Source of the DNA: Tabrizicola fusiformis | GTDB taxonomy: Bacteria; Pseudomonadota; Alphaproteobacteria; Rhodobacterales; Rhodobacteraceae | Assembly (NCBI RefSeq): GCF_013328815.1 | Contig: NZ_JABUHN010000003.1 | Coordinates: 248,001-312,000 of the forward strand | Length of the DNA stretch: 64,000 nt | Direction of reading: 5' to 3' | The notes under the pieces: model-generated | What the model saw: only the letters and a program-made list of their open reading frames with translations | Database searches by the model: none | Told to the model about the DNA's origin: nothing | Part shown: positions 47,448 through 57,575 of the stretch, piece after piece | Layout of the letters: the number at the start of each line of letters is the position of its first letter | Position numbering within the stretch: position 1 is the stretch's first letter | Program-made: the position numbers and the translations under genes

Positions 47448-48107
47448 TCACCACGGCACGGCCTCGCCCTGCCAGTCGAAAAAGCCGCCCGAATCGGCGG
47501 GGGTCAACCCGTCCAGCACCGCCAGCAGGTTGGCGGCGGCGGTTTCGGGCGACACGGCCGGATGCCCGCCGGAATGGGCCGCCGTCAGCCCGGTGGCCAC
47601 CGTGCCCGGATGCAGCGCCACCAGCACGGCGTGGGGATGGCTGCGGGCCGCCTCAATAGCCGCCGAATGCACAAGCTGGTTCAGCGCCGCTTTGGCCGCC
47701 CGGTAAGAATACCAGCCGCCCAGCCGGTTGTCGCCGATCGAGCCGACCCGCGCCGACAGGACCGCCAGCCGCGACGGCGCGCCGCGCGGCATCAGCCGCA
47801 GCGCGTGTTTGATCACCAGAGCCGGACCGACCGCATTCAGCGCGAATTGCGCCAGCATCGCCTCGGCATTCAGCGCGCGCAGGCTTTTCTCCGGCGTCGC
47901 CGCACCGATCTGCAAGGCGCCCGTGGCCACAACGATCAGATCGAACGGCCCCTCAAGCGCGCCCAGAACCCGGGCGATGCTGGCCTCATCCAGAAGGTCC
48001 AGCCCGTCGCGCGACCGCGACAGCCCCACCACCGCCCCCCGCGCCTGCAAGGCATCACACAGCGCCCCACCGATCCCGCCGCTTGCCCCGATGATCAATG
48101 ACCGCAT
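47448..48107 (-). CDS. Short-chain dehydrogenase/reductase
   Basis: An SDR of about 219 aa. Its N-terminal cofactor loop is SLIIGASGGIGGAL, and the catalytic Tyr-Lys is in YSYRAAKAALNQL, with a preceding serine in VLSARVGSIGD. The start at MRSLIIG is preferred because GGGGGA lies just upstream; ATGs four and twelve codons earlier are possible. No substrate can be inferred. It diverges from the leuA leader. Confidence 0.9.
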   Translation of the reverse strand: MRSLIIGASGGIGGALCDALQARGAVVGLSRSRDGLDLLDEASIARVLGALEGPFDLIVVATGALQIGAATPEKSLRALNAEAMLAQFALNAVGPALVIKHALRLMPRGAPSRLAVLSARVGSIGDNRLGGWYSYRAAKAALNQLVHSAAIEAARSHPHAVLVALHPGTVATGLTAAHSGGHPAVSPETAAANLLAVLDGLTPADSGGFFDWQGEAVPW

Positions 48108-48204
48108 CGCATCCCCCATACCGCCCCCGGACCTAGCCCGCACTGCCCCGCTTTCCAGTCCGCATTTTTTGCCGTTGCCCCCTTCCCTTCCGGTTTTTCC
48201 TGCC

Positions 48205-48210
48205 TATAGT
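48205..48210 (+). promoter_or_regulatory. -10-like element of the leuA leader transcript
   Basis: TATAGT ends seven bases before the leader-peptide ATG at 48218, which would place the transcription start at or next to the start codon. A convincing -35 box is not evident; the region upstream is pyrimidine-rich. Confidence 0.5.
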
Positions 48211-48217
48211 CGCCGCC

Positions 48218-48316
48218 ATGACCCGGGAATCCATCATCGCCACGTCCTGCGCCGCGCCTTTCGCGCCGGGCATCCGTGCGCATTCCCGCGGGCTTCTGCT
48301 TCTTGGCTGCTTCTGA
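48218..48316 (+). CDS. leuL: Leucine-rich leader peptide of leuA (attenuator)
   Basis: A 32-codon open frame starts with ATG at 48218 and ends at TGA 48314-48316. Four consecutive leucine codons (CTT CTG CTT CTT, 48293-48304) sit near its end, the classic sensor of a ribosome-mediated attenuator. Competing helices can be drawn after it: GAGCGG/CCGCTC (48315-48340), with an inner GCCCTAGGGC, versus GGGCGC/GCGCCC (48327-48332 with 48352-48357). It precedes the leuA start by 79 bases. The transcript would be near leaderless. The peptide is too short for routine gene callers. Confidence 0.75.
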   Translation: MTRESIIATSCAAPFAPGIRAHSRGLLLLGCF

Positions 48317-48374
48317 GCGGGCCCTAGGGCGCGACCGCTCGGATGTGACCAGCGCCCGGGACCAGCAAGCCAAG
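48315..48374 (+). promoter_or_regulatory. Candidate attenuator helices upstream of leuA
   Basis: GAGCGG (48315-48320) pairs with CCGCTC (48335-48340). GGGCGC (48327-48332) can instead pair with GCGCCC (48352-48357), and CTTGGCT (48302-48308, over the last Leu codon) with AGCCAAG (48368-48374). These overlap, so they compete. Which one blocks expression, and whether it acts on transcription or translation, is not resolved; no T-run is present. Confidence 0.55.
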
Positions 48375-48394
48375 ACCTTCAAGGACAGCCCGAC

Positions 48395-49972
48395 ATGACC
48401 GACAAAACCTCGCAGCCCCGCGTTCTGATTTTCGACACCACCCTGCGCGATGGGGAACAATCCCCCGGCGCCACCATGACCCATGAGGAAAAGCTGGAGA
48501 TTGCCGGCCTCTTGGACGAAATGGGCGTCGATATCATCGAAGCCGGTTTTCCCATCGCCAGCGAGGGCGATTTCGCCGCCGTCTCGGCCATTGCCAAGCG
48601 GGCGAAGAATTCCACCATCTGCGGGCTGGCGCGGGCGAATTTCAAGGACATCGACCGCTGCTGGGAAGCGGTGAAACACGCCCGCAGCCCCCGCATCCAC
48701 ACCTTCATCGGCACCTCGCCGCTGCACCGCGCCATTCCCAATCTGGACATGGACCAGATGGCAGAGCGCATCCATGAAACCGTGACCCATGCGCGCAACC
48801 TGTGCGACAATGTGCAATGGTCGCCGATGGATGCCACCCGGACGGAAGACGATTATCTGTGCCGCGTGGTGGAAATTGCCATCAAGGCGGGCGCCACCAC
48901 CATCAATATCCCCGATACCGTCGGCTATACCTATCCGATGGAAAGCGCCAAGATCATCCGTATGTTGCTCGAACGGGTACCGGGGGCCGATGACATCATC
49001 TTCGCCACCCATTGCCACAACGATCTGGGCATGGCGACGGCCAATTCGCTGGCCGCGGTCGAGGCCGGGGCGCGGCAGATCGAATGCACGATCAACGGTC
49101 TGGGCGAACGCGCGGGCAATACCGCGCTGGAAGAGGTGGTCATGGCGCTGCGCGTGCGCAACGACATCCTGCCCTACCGCACCGGCATCGACACCACCAA
49201 GATCATGAACCTGTCCCGGCGGGTGTCCACCGTTTCGGGCTTTGTGGTGCAGCCGAACAAGGCCATCGTCGGCAAGAACGCCTTCCTGCACGAAAGCGGC
49301 ATCCATCAGGATGGCGTGCTGAAGAATGTCGAGACCTTCGAGATCATGAAGCCCTCGGATATCGGGCTGAATGAAAAGAACATCGCCATGGGCAAGCATT
49401 CGGGCCGCGCCGCGCTGCGCTCAAAGCTGCGCGAACTGGGCTATGAACTGGCCGACAATCAGTTGAACGACGTGTTCGTGCGCTTCAAGGCTTTGGCCGA
49501 CCGCAAGAAAGAGGTCTATGACGAAGACCTGATCGCGCTGGTCAGCGACGAGCAGACCAATGACGCCCATGAATATCTGCAACTGAAGAAGCTGCGGGTG
49601 GTCTGCGGCACCGAAGGCCCGCAAGAGGCGGATATGGTGCTGAGCATCGACGGGGTGGACCATCACATCGACGCCACCGGCGACGGGCCGGTGGATGCCG
49701 CCTTCATGTGCGTCAAGATGCTCTTCCCGCACAAGGCGCGGCTGCAGGTCTATCAGGTGGCAGCCGTGACCGAAGGCACCGATGCCCAAGCCACGGTTTC
49801 GGTGCGACTCGAGGAGGATGGCCGCATCGTTACCGGGTCGTCCGCCGACACCGATACGGTGGTCGCCAGCGTGAAAGCCTATGTGAACGCGCTGAACAAA
49901 CTGATCGTGCGGCGCACCAAAACGGCACCGGATGCCGATGTGAAGTCGGTAAACTACAAGGATGCCGGCTGA
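48395..49972 (+). CDS. leuA: 2-isopropylmalate synthase
   Basis: LeuA condenses acetyl-CoA with 2-oxoisovalerate, the first step to leucine. The 525-aa protein has the catalytic HMGL-like barrel ([39 protein letters not shown]) and a C-terminal leucine-binding regulatory domain (about residues 385-520). AAGGA lies upstream of the ATG. Leader-peptide control plus leucine feedback inhibition are both predicted. Confidence 0.97.
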   Translation: MTDKTSQPRVLIFDTTLRDGEQSPGATMTHEEKLEIAGLLDEMGVDIIEAGFPIASEGDFAAVSAIAKRAKNSTICGLARANFKDIDRCWEAVKHARSPRIHTFIGTSPLHRAIPNLDMDQMAERIHETVTHARNLCDNVQWSPMDATRTEDDYLCRVVEIAIKAGATTINIPDTVGYTYPMESAKIIRMLLERVPGADDIIFATHCHNDLGMATANSLAAVEAGARQIECTINGLGERAGNTALEEVVMALRVRNDILPYRTGIDTTKIMNLSRRVSTVSGFVVQPNKAIVGKNAFLHESGIHQDGVLKNVETFEIMKPSDIGLNEKNIAMGKHSGRAALRSKLRELGYELADNQLNDVFVRFKALADRKKEVYDEDLIALVSDEQTNDAHEYLQLKKLRVVCGTEGPQEADMVLSIDGVDHHIDATGDGPVDAAFMCVKMLFPHKARLQVYQVAAVTEGTDAQATVSVRLEEDGRIVTGSSADTDTVVASVKAYVNALNKLIVRRTKTAPDADVKSVNYKDAG

Positions 49973-51190
<1,218 letters not shown>

Positions 51191-51229
51191 CGGCGGCCGC
51201 TGACCGGCGCAGCGCCCTTGGCCGGCGCC

Positions 51230-51280
51230 GGGGGTTTCACACCCCCGGACCCCCGTGGGATACTTGGACCAAGATGAAGG
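51230..51280. repeat. Intergenic palindromic repeat (head B) inside the mre operon
   Basis: GGGGGTTTCACACCCCCGGA runs into CCCCCGTGGGATACTTGGAC and CAAGATGAAGG. It is nearly identical to 5825-5873. It contains an ATG in the mreC frame, making a spurious upstream start, and lies between mreB and mreC. Confidence 0.85.
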
Positions 51281-51312
51281 CGCATCGGCGCCTGTGTGGC
51301 GAGGCCCGTCGA

Positions 51313-52242
51313 ATGGCGAGAAACCGCACCGATCCCGAAGAATTCACCCGCCCGCTGCGCCGGGTGCTGGTGGGTCTTTTGGTGCTGGTCCTTCTGGCGC
51401 TTTTCGCGCTGTGGCGGATCGACAGCCCGCGGGTCGAGCGGTTCCGTGCCGCGCTGGTGGACCGTTTCGTGCCGTCGTTCCAATGGGCGATGGCGCCTGT
51501 CACCTGGTCGCATGAGGTGTTTTCAGATTTCCAGTCCTATGCGCGGCTGCTGGAGCAGAACCGCGAGCTGCGCGAGGAATTGCGCCAGATGAAGGCGTGG
51601 AAAGAGGCGGCGCTGCAACTGGGGCAGGAGAATGCCCGGCTTCTCGACCTCAATCAGGTGCGGCTGGACCCGCAACTGACCCATGTGACCGGGGTGGTTC
51701 TGGCCGACAGCGGCAGCCCGTTCCGCCAGTCGGTGCTGCTGAACGTGGGCGCGCGCGACGGCATCCGCGACGGCTGGGCGACGATGGACGGCATCGGCCT
51801 TGTCGGGCGGATTTCGGGGGTGGGCGCGCGGACCAGCCGGGTGATCCTTCTGACCGACAGCAACAGCCGGGTGCCGGTGATGGTGCAGCCTTCGGGGCAG
51901 AAGGCGCTGCTCTCGGGCGACAATTCCACCCTGCCCCCGCTGGATTTCCTTGAGGATCAGGACGAGGTGCGCCCGGGCGACCGGGTGGTCAGTTCCGGCG
52001 ACGGCGGGGTGTTTCCGGCGGGGCTGCTGGTGGGTCAGGTGGTCCTAGGCAATGACAAGCGGCTGCGGGTGGCGCTGGCGGCGGATTATCAGCGGCTGGA
52101 ATTCCTGCGGGTGCTGCGCAGTCACGAGCTGGAGCCGATCCTTGACGCAGGCGCGCTGGTAACGCCCGAGCCGTTGCAAGGTCCGCCGGCCCCCGCCGCT
52201 CAATCGCCTGCGGAAACCGGCGAGGGGGGCGGCAATGGTTGA
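51313..52242 (+). CDS. mreC: Rod-shape-determining protein MreC
   Basis: MreC is the periplasmic scaffold that links MreB to the elongation synthases. The 309-aa protein has one membrane helix (about 20-42), a coiled coil (about 75-115) and the beta-barrel domain with VLLNVGARDGIRDG, GLVGRISGVGARTSRV and PGDRVVSSGDGGVFPAGLLVGQV. ATG 51313 with GAGG upstream is preferred over an ATG in the repeat 13 codons earlier. It ends with a Pro/Ala/Gly tail and overlaps mreD by 8 bases. Confidence 0.93.
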   Translation: MARNRTDPEEFTRPLRRVLVGLLVLVLLALFALWRIDSPRVERFRAALVDRFVPSFQWAMAPVTWSHEVFSDFQSYARLLEQNRELREELRQMKAWKEAALQLGQENARLLDLNQVRLDPQLTHVTGVVLADSGSPFRQSVLLNVGARDGIRDGWATMDGIGLVGRISGVGARTSRVILLTDSNSRVPVMVQPSGQKALLSGDNSTLPPLDFLEDQDEVRPGDRVVSSGDGGVFPAGLLVGQVVLGNDKRLRVALAADYQRLEFLRVLRSHELEPILDAGALVTPEPLQGPPAPAAQSPAETGEGGGNG

Positions 52243-52774
52243 TGGCGCGACCCGGCAGGTCTGGCTGCATCGGCTCTTGTTCGTGGCGCTGGCGCTGTTC
52301 CTGCTGTTTGCGCGGCTGTTGCCGCTGGGCGGCGAGGCGGGCGATCTGCCGGGGCCGGACCTGCTTTTATGCCTGATCTTTGCCTGGACGATGCGGCGGC
52401 CCGATTATCTGCCCGCCCTGCTGATTGCTGCGGTGGTTCTGCTGGAGGATATGATCCTGATGCGCCCGCCGGGGCTTTGGACGGCATTGGTGCTGGTGGC
52501 GGCGGAATTCGTGCGCGGGCGGGTGGCCCTGACGCGCGAGTTGAGCTTTGGCGTGGAATGGCTGCTGGTTTCGGGGCTGATGGTGGGGCTTTTGCTGGCC
52601 TATCGGGTGGTCTTCGCGCTGGTGCTGTTGCCGCAGCCGGGCTTTGGTTACGCGCTTGTGCAGGTGGTCTGGTCGGTTCTGTGCTATCCTGTCGTGGTGT
52701 TCCTGTCGCGCTATGTGCTGGACCTGCACAAGCCCGCGATGGGCGAGATCGACGCCTATGGGAGACGGATGTGA
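52235..52774 (+). CDS. mreD: Rod-shape-determining protein MreD
   Basis: A 179-aa membrane protein with about five helices and only weak sequence identity, as is usual for MreD. Its place between mreC and mrdA, the 8-base overlap with mreC, and the membrane topology support the call. It overlaps mrdA by 4 bases. Confidence 0.88.
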   Translation: MVDGATRQVWLHRLLFVALALFLLFARLLPLGGEAGDLPGPDLLLCLIFAWTMRRPDYLPALLIAAVVLLEDMILMRPPGLWTALVLVAAEFVRGRVALTRELSFGVEWLLVSGLMVGLLLAYRVVFALVLLPQPGFGYALVQVVWSVLCYPVVVFLSRYVLDLHKPAMGEIDAYGRRM

Positions 52775-54714
52775 GACGGGTTCCCCGCGATACCGAGGCG
52801 AGCAGCCGCCGTTTCACCCGGCGGGCGCTGTTCATGGGCGGCTGCATGACGGCGATGGTCGCGGTTCTGGGCGCGCGGATGCGGTTTCTGGGGGTCGAGC
52901 AGGCCGACCAGTTCCGCCTGCTGGCCGAGGAAAACCGCATCAACATCAGGCTGATCCCGCCGAACCGCGGCCTGATCCAGGACCGCAACGGCAAGCTGAT
53001 CGCGGGCAATGAACAGAACTACCGCGTGACCATCACCCGCGAGGATGCCGGCGATGTCGAAGAGGTGCTGGACCGGCTGACCCATATCATCCCGATGTCC
53101 GCAGAGGACCGGGCCGATATCCTGAAAGAGGTCAAGCGCAACAGCCCCTTCGTGCCGATCACCGTCGCCGACCGGCTGGCGTGGGAGGATTTCTCGCGCA
53201 TTGCGGTCAATGGCCCTGCCCTGCCGGGCGTGACGCCCGAAGTGGGTCTGAGCCGTGTCTATCCGCGCGATACCGATTTTGCCCATGTGGTGGGTTATGT
53301 CGGGCCGGTGTCGGAAAAGGATCTGGAGGGCATCGAAAGCCCCGATCCCCTGCTGCGCATTCCGAAATTCCAGATCGGCAAGATCGGTGTGGAAAAATGG
53401 ATGGAAGATTCCTTGCGTGGCCATGCGGGCACCAAGCGGATCGAGGTCAATGCCGTCGGCCGCGTCATGCGCGAGCTGGACCGCAATGAAGGCGAGCCGG
53501 GCGCAGATGTGCGGCTGACCATCGACGCCGATGTGCAGAATTTCGTGCAGGCACGGCTGGGCGATGAAAGTGCCGCCTGTGTGGTGATCGACGTGCAGAA
53601 TGGCGACCTGATCGCCATTGCCTCGGCGCCCTCCTTCGACCCCAACCTGTTCGTGCGGGGCATCTCTCAGGCCGATTATTCGACCCTGATGCAGCATGAC
53701 CATCGCCCCTTGGCCAACAAATCGGTGCAGGGCGCCTATCCGCCCGGCTCCACCTTCAAGATGGTCACCGCACTGGCGGCGCTGGAGGCGGGGGTGATCA
53801 ACGCGGACAGCACCGTTTCTTGCCCCGGCTATCTGGAGTTCGGCAACCGCAAGTTCCACTGCTGGAAACGCGGGGGCCATGGCCGGGTGAACCTTGAGCG
53901 CAGCCTGATGGAAAGCTGCGACGTCTATTATTACGACATCGCGCAGAAGGTCGGCATCGACAAGATCGCCGAGATGGGCCGCCGTCTGGGCCTTGGCATC
54001 CGCCACGACCTGCCGATGTCGGCCATCACCGAAGGCAACATGCCCGACAAGGCATGGAAGATCGAGCGGCACAAATCCGAATGGCGGGTGGGCGATACGA
54101 TCAACGCCTCGATCGGTCAGGGCTATGTGCTGGCTTCGCCGCTGCAACTGGCGGTGATGACGGCGCGGGTGGCAACCGGCATGGCGGTGAACCCGCGGCT
54201 GGTGAAGGCCATCGACGGCAAGGAAGTGCCGGTCACGCCGCCCGAGCCGCTGGGGCTGGAAGGCTCGATCCTGCGGGCGGTGCAGCGCGGCATGTTCGCG
54301 GTGATGAACGGCAAGGCAGGCACAGCCCGCGGCAGCCGGATTGCCGATGACACCATGCTGATGTGCGGCAAGACCGGCACCAGTCAGGTGCGCAACATCT
54401 CGGCGGCCGAACGCGCCTCGGGCGTGGTGTCGAACGACCAACTGCCTTGGGAGCGGCGCGACCATGCGCTGTTCGTGGGCTTCGCCCCCGCCGATGCGCC
54501 GCGCTATGCAGTGGTGGTGGTGGTGGAACATGGCGGCGGCGGTTCTGCCGTGGCGGCGCCGATTGCGCGCGACGCCCTTCTCCGCGCACTTTATGGCGAG
54601 GTGCCGCCGCTGACCGCCTATCCCGCCGATCAGCGCAACCGGATGGAAACCCTGCTCAAGGAACTGCCGTTGCGCGGTGCCGACGGCAAATTGCCCGAAA
54701 GCTCGAAGGTCTGA
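52771..54714 (+). CDS. mrdA: Penicillin-binding protein 2 (elongation transpeptidase)
   Basis: PBP2 cross-links sidewall peptidoglycan with RodA. GTG 52771 overlaps the mreD stop and gives 647 aa: a short cytoplasmic end, one membrane helix (about 20-36), a pedestal domain starting RLIPPNRGLIQDRNG, then the transpeptidase. Catalytic Ser327 is in PGSTFK, the second motif is SCD, and KTGT is at 534-537. The frame is open further upstream but overlaps mreD. Confidence 0.96.
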   Translation: MRRVPRDTEASSRRFTRRALFMGGCMTAMVAVLGARMRFLGVEQADQFRLLAEENRINIRLIPPNRGLIQDRNGKLIAGNEQNYRVTITREDAGDVEEVLDRLTHIIPMSAEDRADILKEVKRNSPFVPITVADRLAWEDFSRIAVNGPALPGVTPEVGLSRVYPRDTDFAHVVGYVGPVSEKDLEGIESPDPLLRIPKFQIGKIGVEKWMEDSLRGHAGTKRIEVNAVGRVMRELDRNEGEPGADVRLTIDADVQNFVQARLGDESAACVVIDVQNGDLIAIASAPSFDPNLFVRGISQADYSTLMQHDHRPLANKSVQGAYPPGSTFKMVTALAALEAGVINADSTVSCPGYLEFGNRKFHCWKRGGHGRVNLERSLMESCDVYYYDIAQKVGIDKIAEMGRRLGLGIRHDLPMSAITEGNMPDKAWKIERHKSEWRVGDTINASIGQGYVLASPLQLAVMTARVATGMAVNPRLVKAIDGKEVPVTPPEPLGLEGSILRAVQRGMFAVMNGKAGTARGSRIADDTMLMCGKTGTSQVRNISAAERASGVVSNDQLPWERRDHALFVGFAPADAPRYAVVVVVEHGGGGSAVAAPIARDALLRALYGEVPPLTAYPADQRNRMETLLKELPLRGADGKLPESSKV

Positions 54715-54718
54715 CGCG

Positions 54719-55858
54719 ATGAGTTTTCTGGAATACCGGGTCAAGACCGCACCCACCGGCATCGCCAAGGTGTTCTACATCCATTGGGCGCTGATCCTTG
54801 TGGTCACCGCCGTCGCCGCCATCGGCTGGCTGATGCTCTATTCCATCGCCGGCGGGCGGATCGAGGTCTGGGCCGAACCACAGATGAAGCGCTATGCCAT
54901 GGGTCTTGTGCTGATGCTGGCCGTGGCCTTTGCGCCGATCTGGTTCTGGCGCTCGATGTCGGGGCTGGCCTATGGGGTGACCATGGTGCTGCTGCTGATC
55001 GTCGAGTTTTTCGGCACCGTGGGTATGGGCGCACAGCGCTGGATCGACCTCGGCTTCATGCGGCTGCAACCGTCTGAGCTGATGAAGGTCACGCTCGTGA
55101 TGGCGCTGGCGATGTATTACGACTGGCTGGACGACCGGAAGGTGTCGCGGCCGCTGTGGGTGCTGATCCCGCTGGTGCTGATCGTGGCGCCGACGATTCT
55201 GGTGCTGATGCAGCCCAATCTGGGCACCTCGGTCATGCTGATCATCGCGGGCGGCGCGGTGATGTTCGCCGCCGGTGTCTCCTTGTGGTATTTCGGCGCG
55301 GTGATCGCGCTGGTGGTGGGCACGGTGACGGCGGTGATCTCGTCCGAGGGCACGCCCTGGCAATTGCTGCATGATTACCAATACAAGCGCATCCACACCT
55401 TCCTTGACCCCGACGCCGACCCGCTGGGCGCGGGCTATAACATCATTCAGGCCAAGATCGCGCTGGGCTCGGGCGGCTGGGCCGGCAAGGGCTTCATGCA
55501 GGGAACACAGTCGCGCCTGAACTTCCTGCCCGAAAAGCACACCGACTTCATCTTCACCACGCTGGGCGAGGAGTTTGGTTTTGTCGGGGCCTTTTCATTG
55601 CTGATCCTTTATGCGCTGATCCTTGTGTTCCTGCTGGTGGCCGCGGTGCAGAACAAGGATCGGTTCAGCCAGTTGCTGATCATCGGCATTGCCGCGAATT
55701 TCTTTCTCTATCTGGCGGTGAACCTGTCGATGGTGATGGGCATGGCGCCGGTGGTGGGGGTGCCCTTGCCGTTGCTGAGCTATGGCGGTTCGGCGACGCT
55801 GGTGATCATGCTGGCCTTTGGCCTTGTGCAAAGCGCTATCGTCCACAGGCTGCGCTAG
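54719..55858 (+). CDS. rodA: Peptidoglycan glycosyltransferase RodA
   Basis: RodA is a SEDS-family glycosyltransferase that polymerises glycan strands with PBP2. The 379-aa, ten-helix protein shows family motifs GAQRWIDLGFMRLQPSEL, QPNLGTS, and VGVPLPLLSYGGSA. It starts 4 bases after the mrdA stop. This ends the core mre operon mreB-C-D-mrdA-rodA. Confidence 0.97.
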   Translation: MSFLEYRVKTAPTGIAKVFYIHWALILVVTAVAAIGWLMLYSIAGGRIEVWAEPQMKRYAMGLVLMLAVAFAPIWFWRSMSGLAYGVTMVLLLIVEFFGTVGMGAQRWIDLGFMRLQPSELMKVTLVMALAMYYDWLDDRKVSRPLWVLIPLVLIVAPTILVLMQPNLGTSVMLIIAGGAVMFAAGVSLWYFGAVIALVVGTVTAVISSEGTPWQLLHDYQYKRIHTFLDPDADPLGAGYNIIQAKIALGSGGWAGKGFMQGTQSRLNFLPEKHTDFIFTTLGEEFGFVGAFSLLILYALILVFLLVAAVQNKDRFSQLLIIGIAANFFLYLAVNLSMVMGMAPVVGVPLPLLSYGGSATLVIMLAFGLVQSAIVHRLR

Positions 55859-55859
55859 G

Positions 55860-56489
55860 ATGAGGTCGTGGCAAAGGCATCGCCGCTTTCTGCTGGCGCT
55901 GGGGTTTGGCGCGGCGATCTTTGCCGCGATGCAGGCGATGGCGGTCACACAGGCGCTGCGCGCCCTGTTGGCGTTTGACGGCTTTGCGCTGACTTACCTG
56001 TTGCTGATGGCGCAGCACGCCCGCACGGCCACGCCCGACGACCTGCGCCGCCATGCCGAAACCGAGGATGAGGGCATCACCCTGATCCTGCTTCTGGCCT
56101 TGGGCAGTCTGCTGGTCAGCCTCGCCGCAATCTGGCTGGTTCTGGGCGAGGCGGCGCCGCTGTCGCGCCCCTTCGACATGCTGCTGGCGCTGGCCGCCGT
56201 GCCCTTGGGCTGGGCCATGGTGCATACGCTGGCCTCGTTCCGCTATGCCCACCTGCATTATGCCCCCGACGAATCCTGCCAGTTGGATTTTCCGGGGCAA
56301 GAGCCGCCGAACCTGTGGGATTTTCTCTATTTCGGTTTCACCATCGGGATGACGGCGCAAACCTCGGATGTCGTGGTGGCCACGGCGCGGATGCGGCGGG
56401 TGGTGCTGTTGCACGCGGTGGCGGCCTTTTTCTACAACACGGTCATTCTGGCGCTGGCGGTGAATGCCGCTCTCGCGCTGGCAAGATAG
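55860..56489 (+). CDS. DUF1345 family membrane protein
   Basis: A 209-aa protein with about five helices and the DUF1345 hallmark LWDFLYFGFTIGMTAQTSDV. Function is unknown. The ATG follows the rodA stop by one base, so it is on the elongasome transcript. A link to shape is only positional. Confidence 0.85.
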   Translation: MRSWQRHRRFLLALGFGAAIFAAMQAMAVTQALRALLAFDGFALTYLLLMAQHARTATPDDLRRHAETEDEGITLILLLALGSLLVSLAAIWLVLGEAAPLSRPFDMLLALAAVPLGWAMVHTLASFRYAHLHYAPDESCQLDFPGQEPPNLWDFLYFGFTIGMTAQTSDVVVATARMRRVVLLHAVAAFFYNTVILALAVNAALALAR

Positions 56490-56495
56490 GAGCGG

Positions 56496-57431
56496 ATGAT
56501 GGCGGCAACGGTTCTGATGGCGGCAGGCCCCGGCAATTGGGAGCGTTACAACGCCCCCCTGCGCGCCGCGCTGGCCGAGGCGGGGGTGGCCGCCGATCTG
56601 GTGCAGGAGGCGGCGCCGGAAGCGGTGGATTACATCGTCTATGCCCCTTCGGCGCCCTTGCAGAATTTCACGCCCTATAGCCGCTGCAAGGCGGTCCTCA
56701 GCCTCTGGGCCGGGGTGGAGCGGATCGTGGGCAACGCCACGCTGACCCAGCCGCTCTGCCGCATGGTCGATCCCGCCCTGACCGAGGGGATGGTGGAATG
56801 GGTGACCGGCCACGCGCTGCGCCATCATCTGGGGTTGGACCGCTATATCGTCAATCCGGGCAAGGTCTGGGATCCCGCCTGCCCGCCGCTGGCGCGCGAA
56901 CGGCAGGTGGCGATGCTGGGCATAGGGGCGCTGGGGGCCGCCGCCGCGCGGGCGTTGCAGGCGCTGAATTTCCGCGTTTGCGGCTGGAGCCGTAGCCCGC
57001 GCGAGGTGCAAGGCATCCCCTGCCACCATGGGCAAGATGGGTTGCGGGCGGCGCTGGAGGGGGCCGATATCATCGTGACCCTGCTGCCGAAAACGCCCGA
57101 AACCGAGAATTTCCTGAATGCCGAAACCCTTGGCTGGTGCAAGCCGGGGGCTGTGATCCTGAACCCCGGACGCGGCGCGCTGATTGACGATGTGGCGCTC
57201 TTGGCGGCGCTGGACGCGGGCCGGATCGGCCATGCCACGCTGGATGTCTTCCGGGTGGAGCCCTTGCCGCAGGATCACCCCTACTGGACCCACCCCCGCG
57301 TGACCGTCACCCCCCATATCGCCGCCGACACAAGGCCCGCCACCTCGGCCCGGGTAATTGCCGAGAACATCCGGCGCGGGCAGGCAGGCGAGCCGTTCCT
57401 GCATCAGGTGGACCGCGCCCGGGGCTATTGA
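56496..57431 (+). CDS. ghrA: GhrA-like glyoxylate/hydroxypyruvate reductase
   Basis: A D-isomer-specific 2-hydroxyacid dehydrogenase of 311 aa, resembling the GhrA branch. The NAD(P) fold has AMLGIGALGAAAARALQ and WSRSP, and the catalytic region has NPGRGALIDD, HATLDVFRVEPLP and PHIAA. Preferred substrates of GhrA are glyoxylate and hydroxypyruvate, but paralogues vary. An AT-rich palindromic repeat follows. Confidence 0.88.
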   Translation: MMAATVLMAAGPGNWERYNAPLRAALAEAGVAADLVQEAAPEAVDYIVYAPSAPLQNFTPYSRCKAVLSLWAGVERIVGNATLTQPLCRMVDPALTEGMVEWVTGHALRHHLGLDRYIVNPGKVWDPACPPLARERQVAMLGIGALGAAAARALQALNFRVCGWSRSPREVQGIPCHHGQDGLRAALEGADIIVTLLPKTPETENFLNAETLGWCKPGAVILNPGRGALIDDVALLAALDAGRIGHATLDVFRVEPLPQDHPYWTHPRVTVTPHIAADTRPATSARVIAENIRRGQAGEPFLHQVDRARGY

Positions 57432-57450
57432 GCGCGCCCGCTCCACAGGC

Positions 57451-57500
57451 GCCAAATTCCTTGCAACGGAATTTGCAAGTTTCTTGCAAGAAACTTGGCC
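57451..57500. repeat. AT-rich double-hairpin repeat, copy 2
   Basis: CCAAATTCC-TTGCAAC-GGAATTTG is followed by CAAGTTTC-TTGCAA-GAAACTTGG, two adjacent hairpins with the same core words as 27992-28039. It lies between ghrA and the EamA gene and contains a TTG in frame with the latter. Confidence 0.85.
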
Positions 57501-57575
57501 GACACCCGGCGTCGCCTTTGGAACAGCCCATGGCCCGGCTTTGTCATCCTCTGGGGCAAAACAAGGGTGGGGCAG

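Noticed and set aside
57495-57575. 27-codon longer EamA start
   Set aside because: It begins in the repeat and adds non-hydrophobic residues before the first helix; ATG 57576 has a ribosome-binding site.
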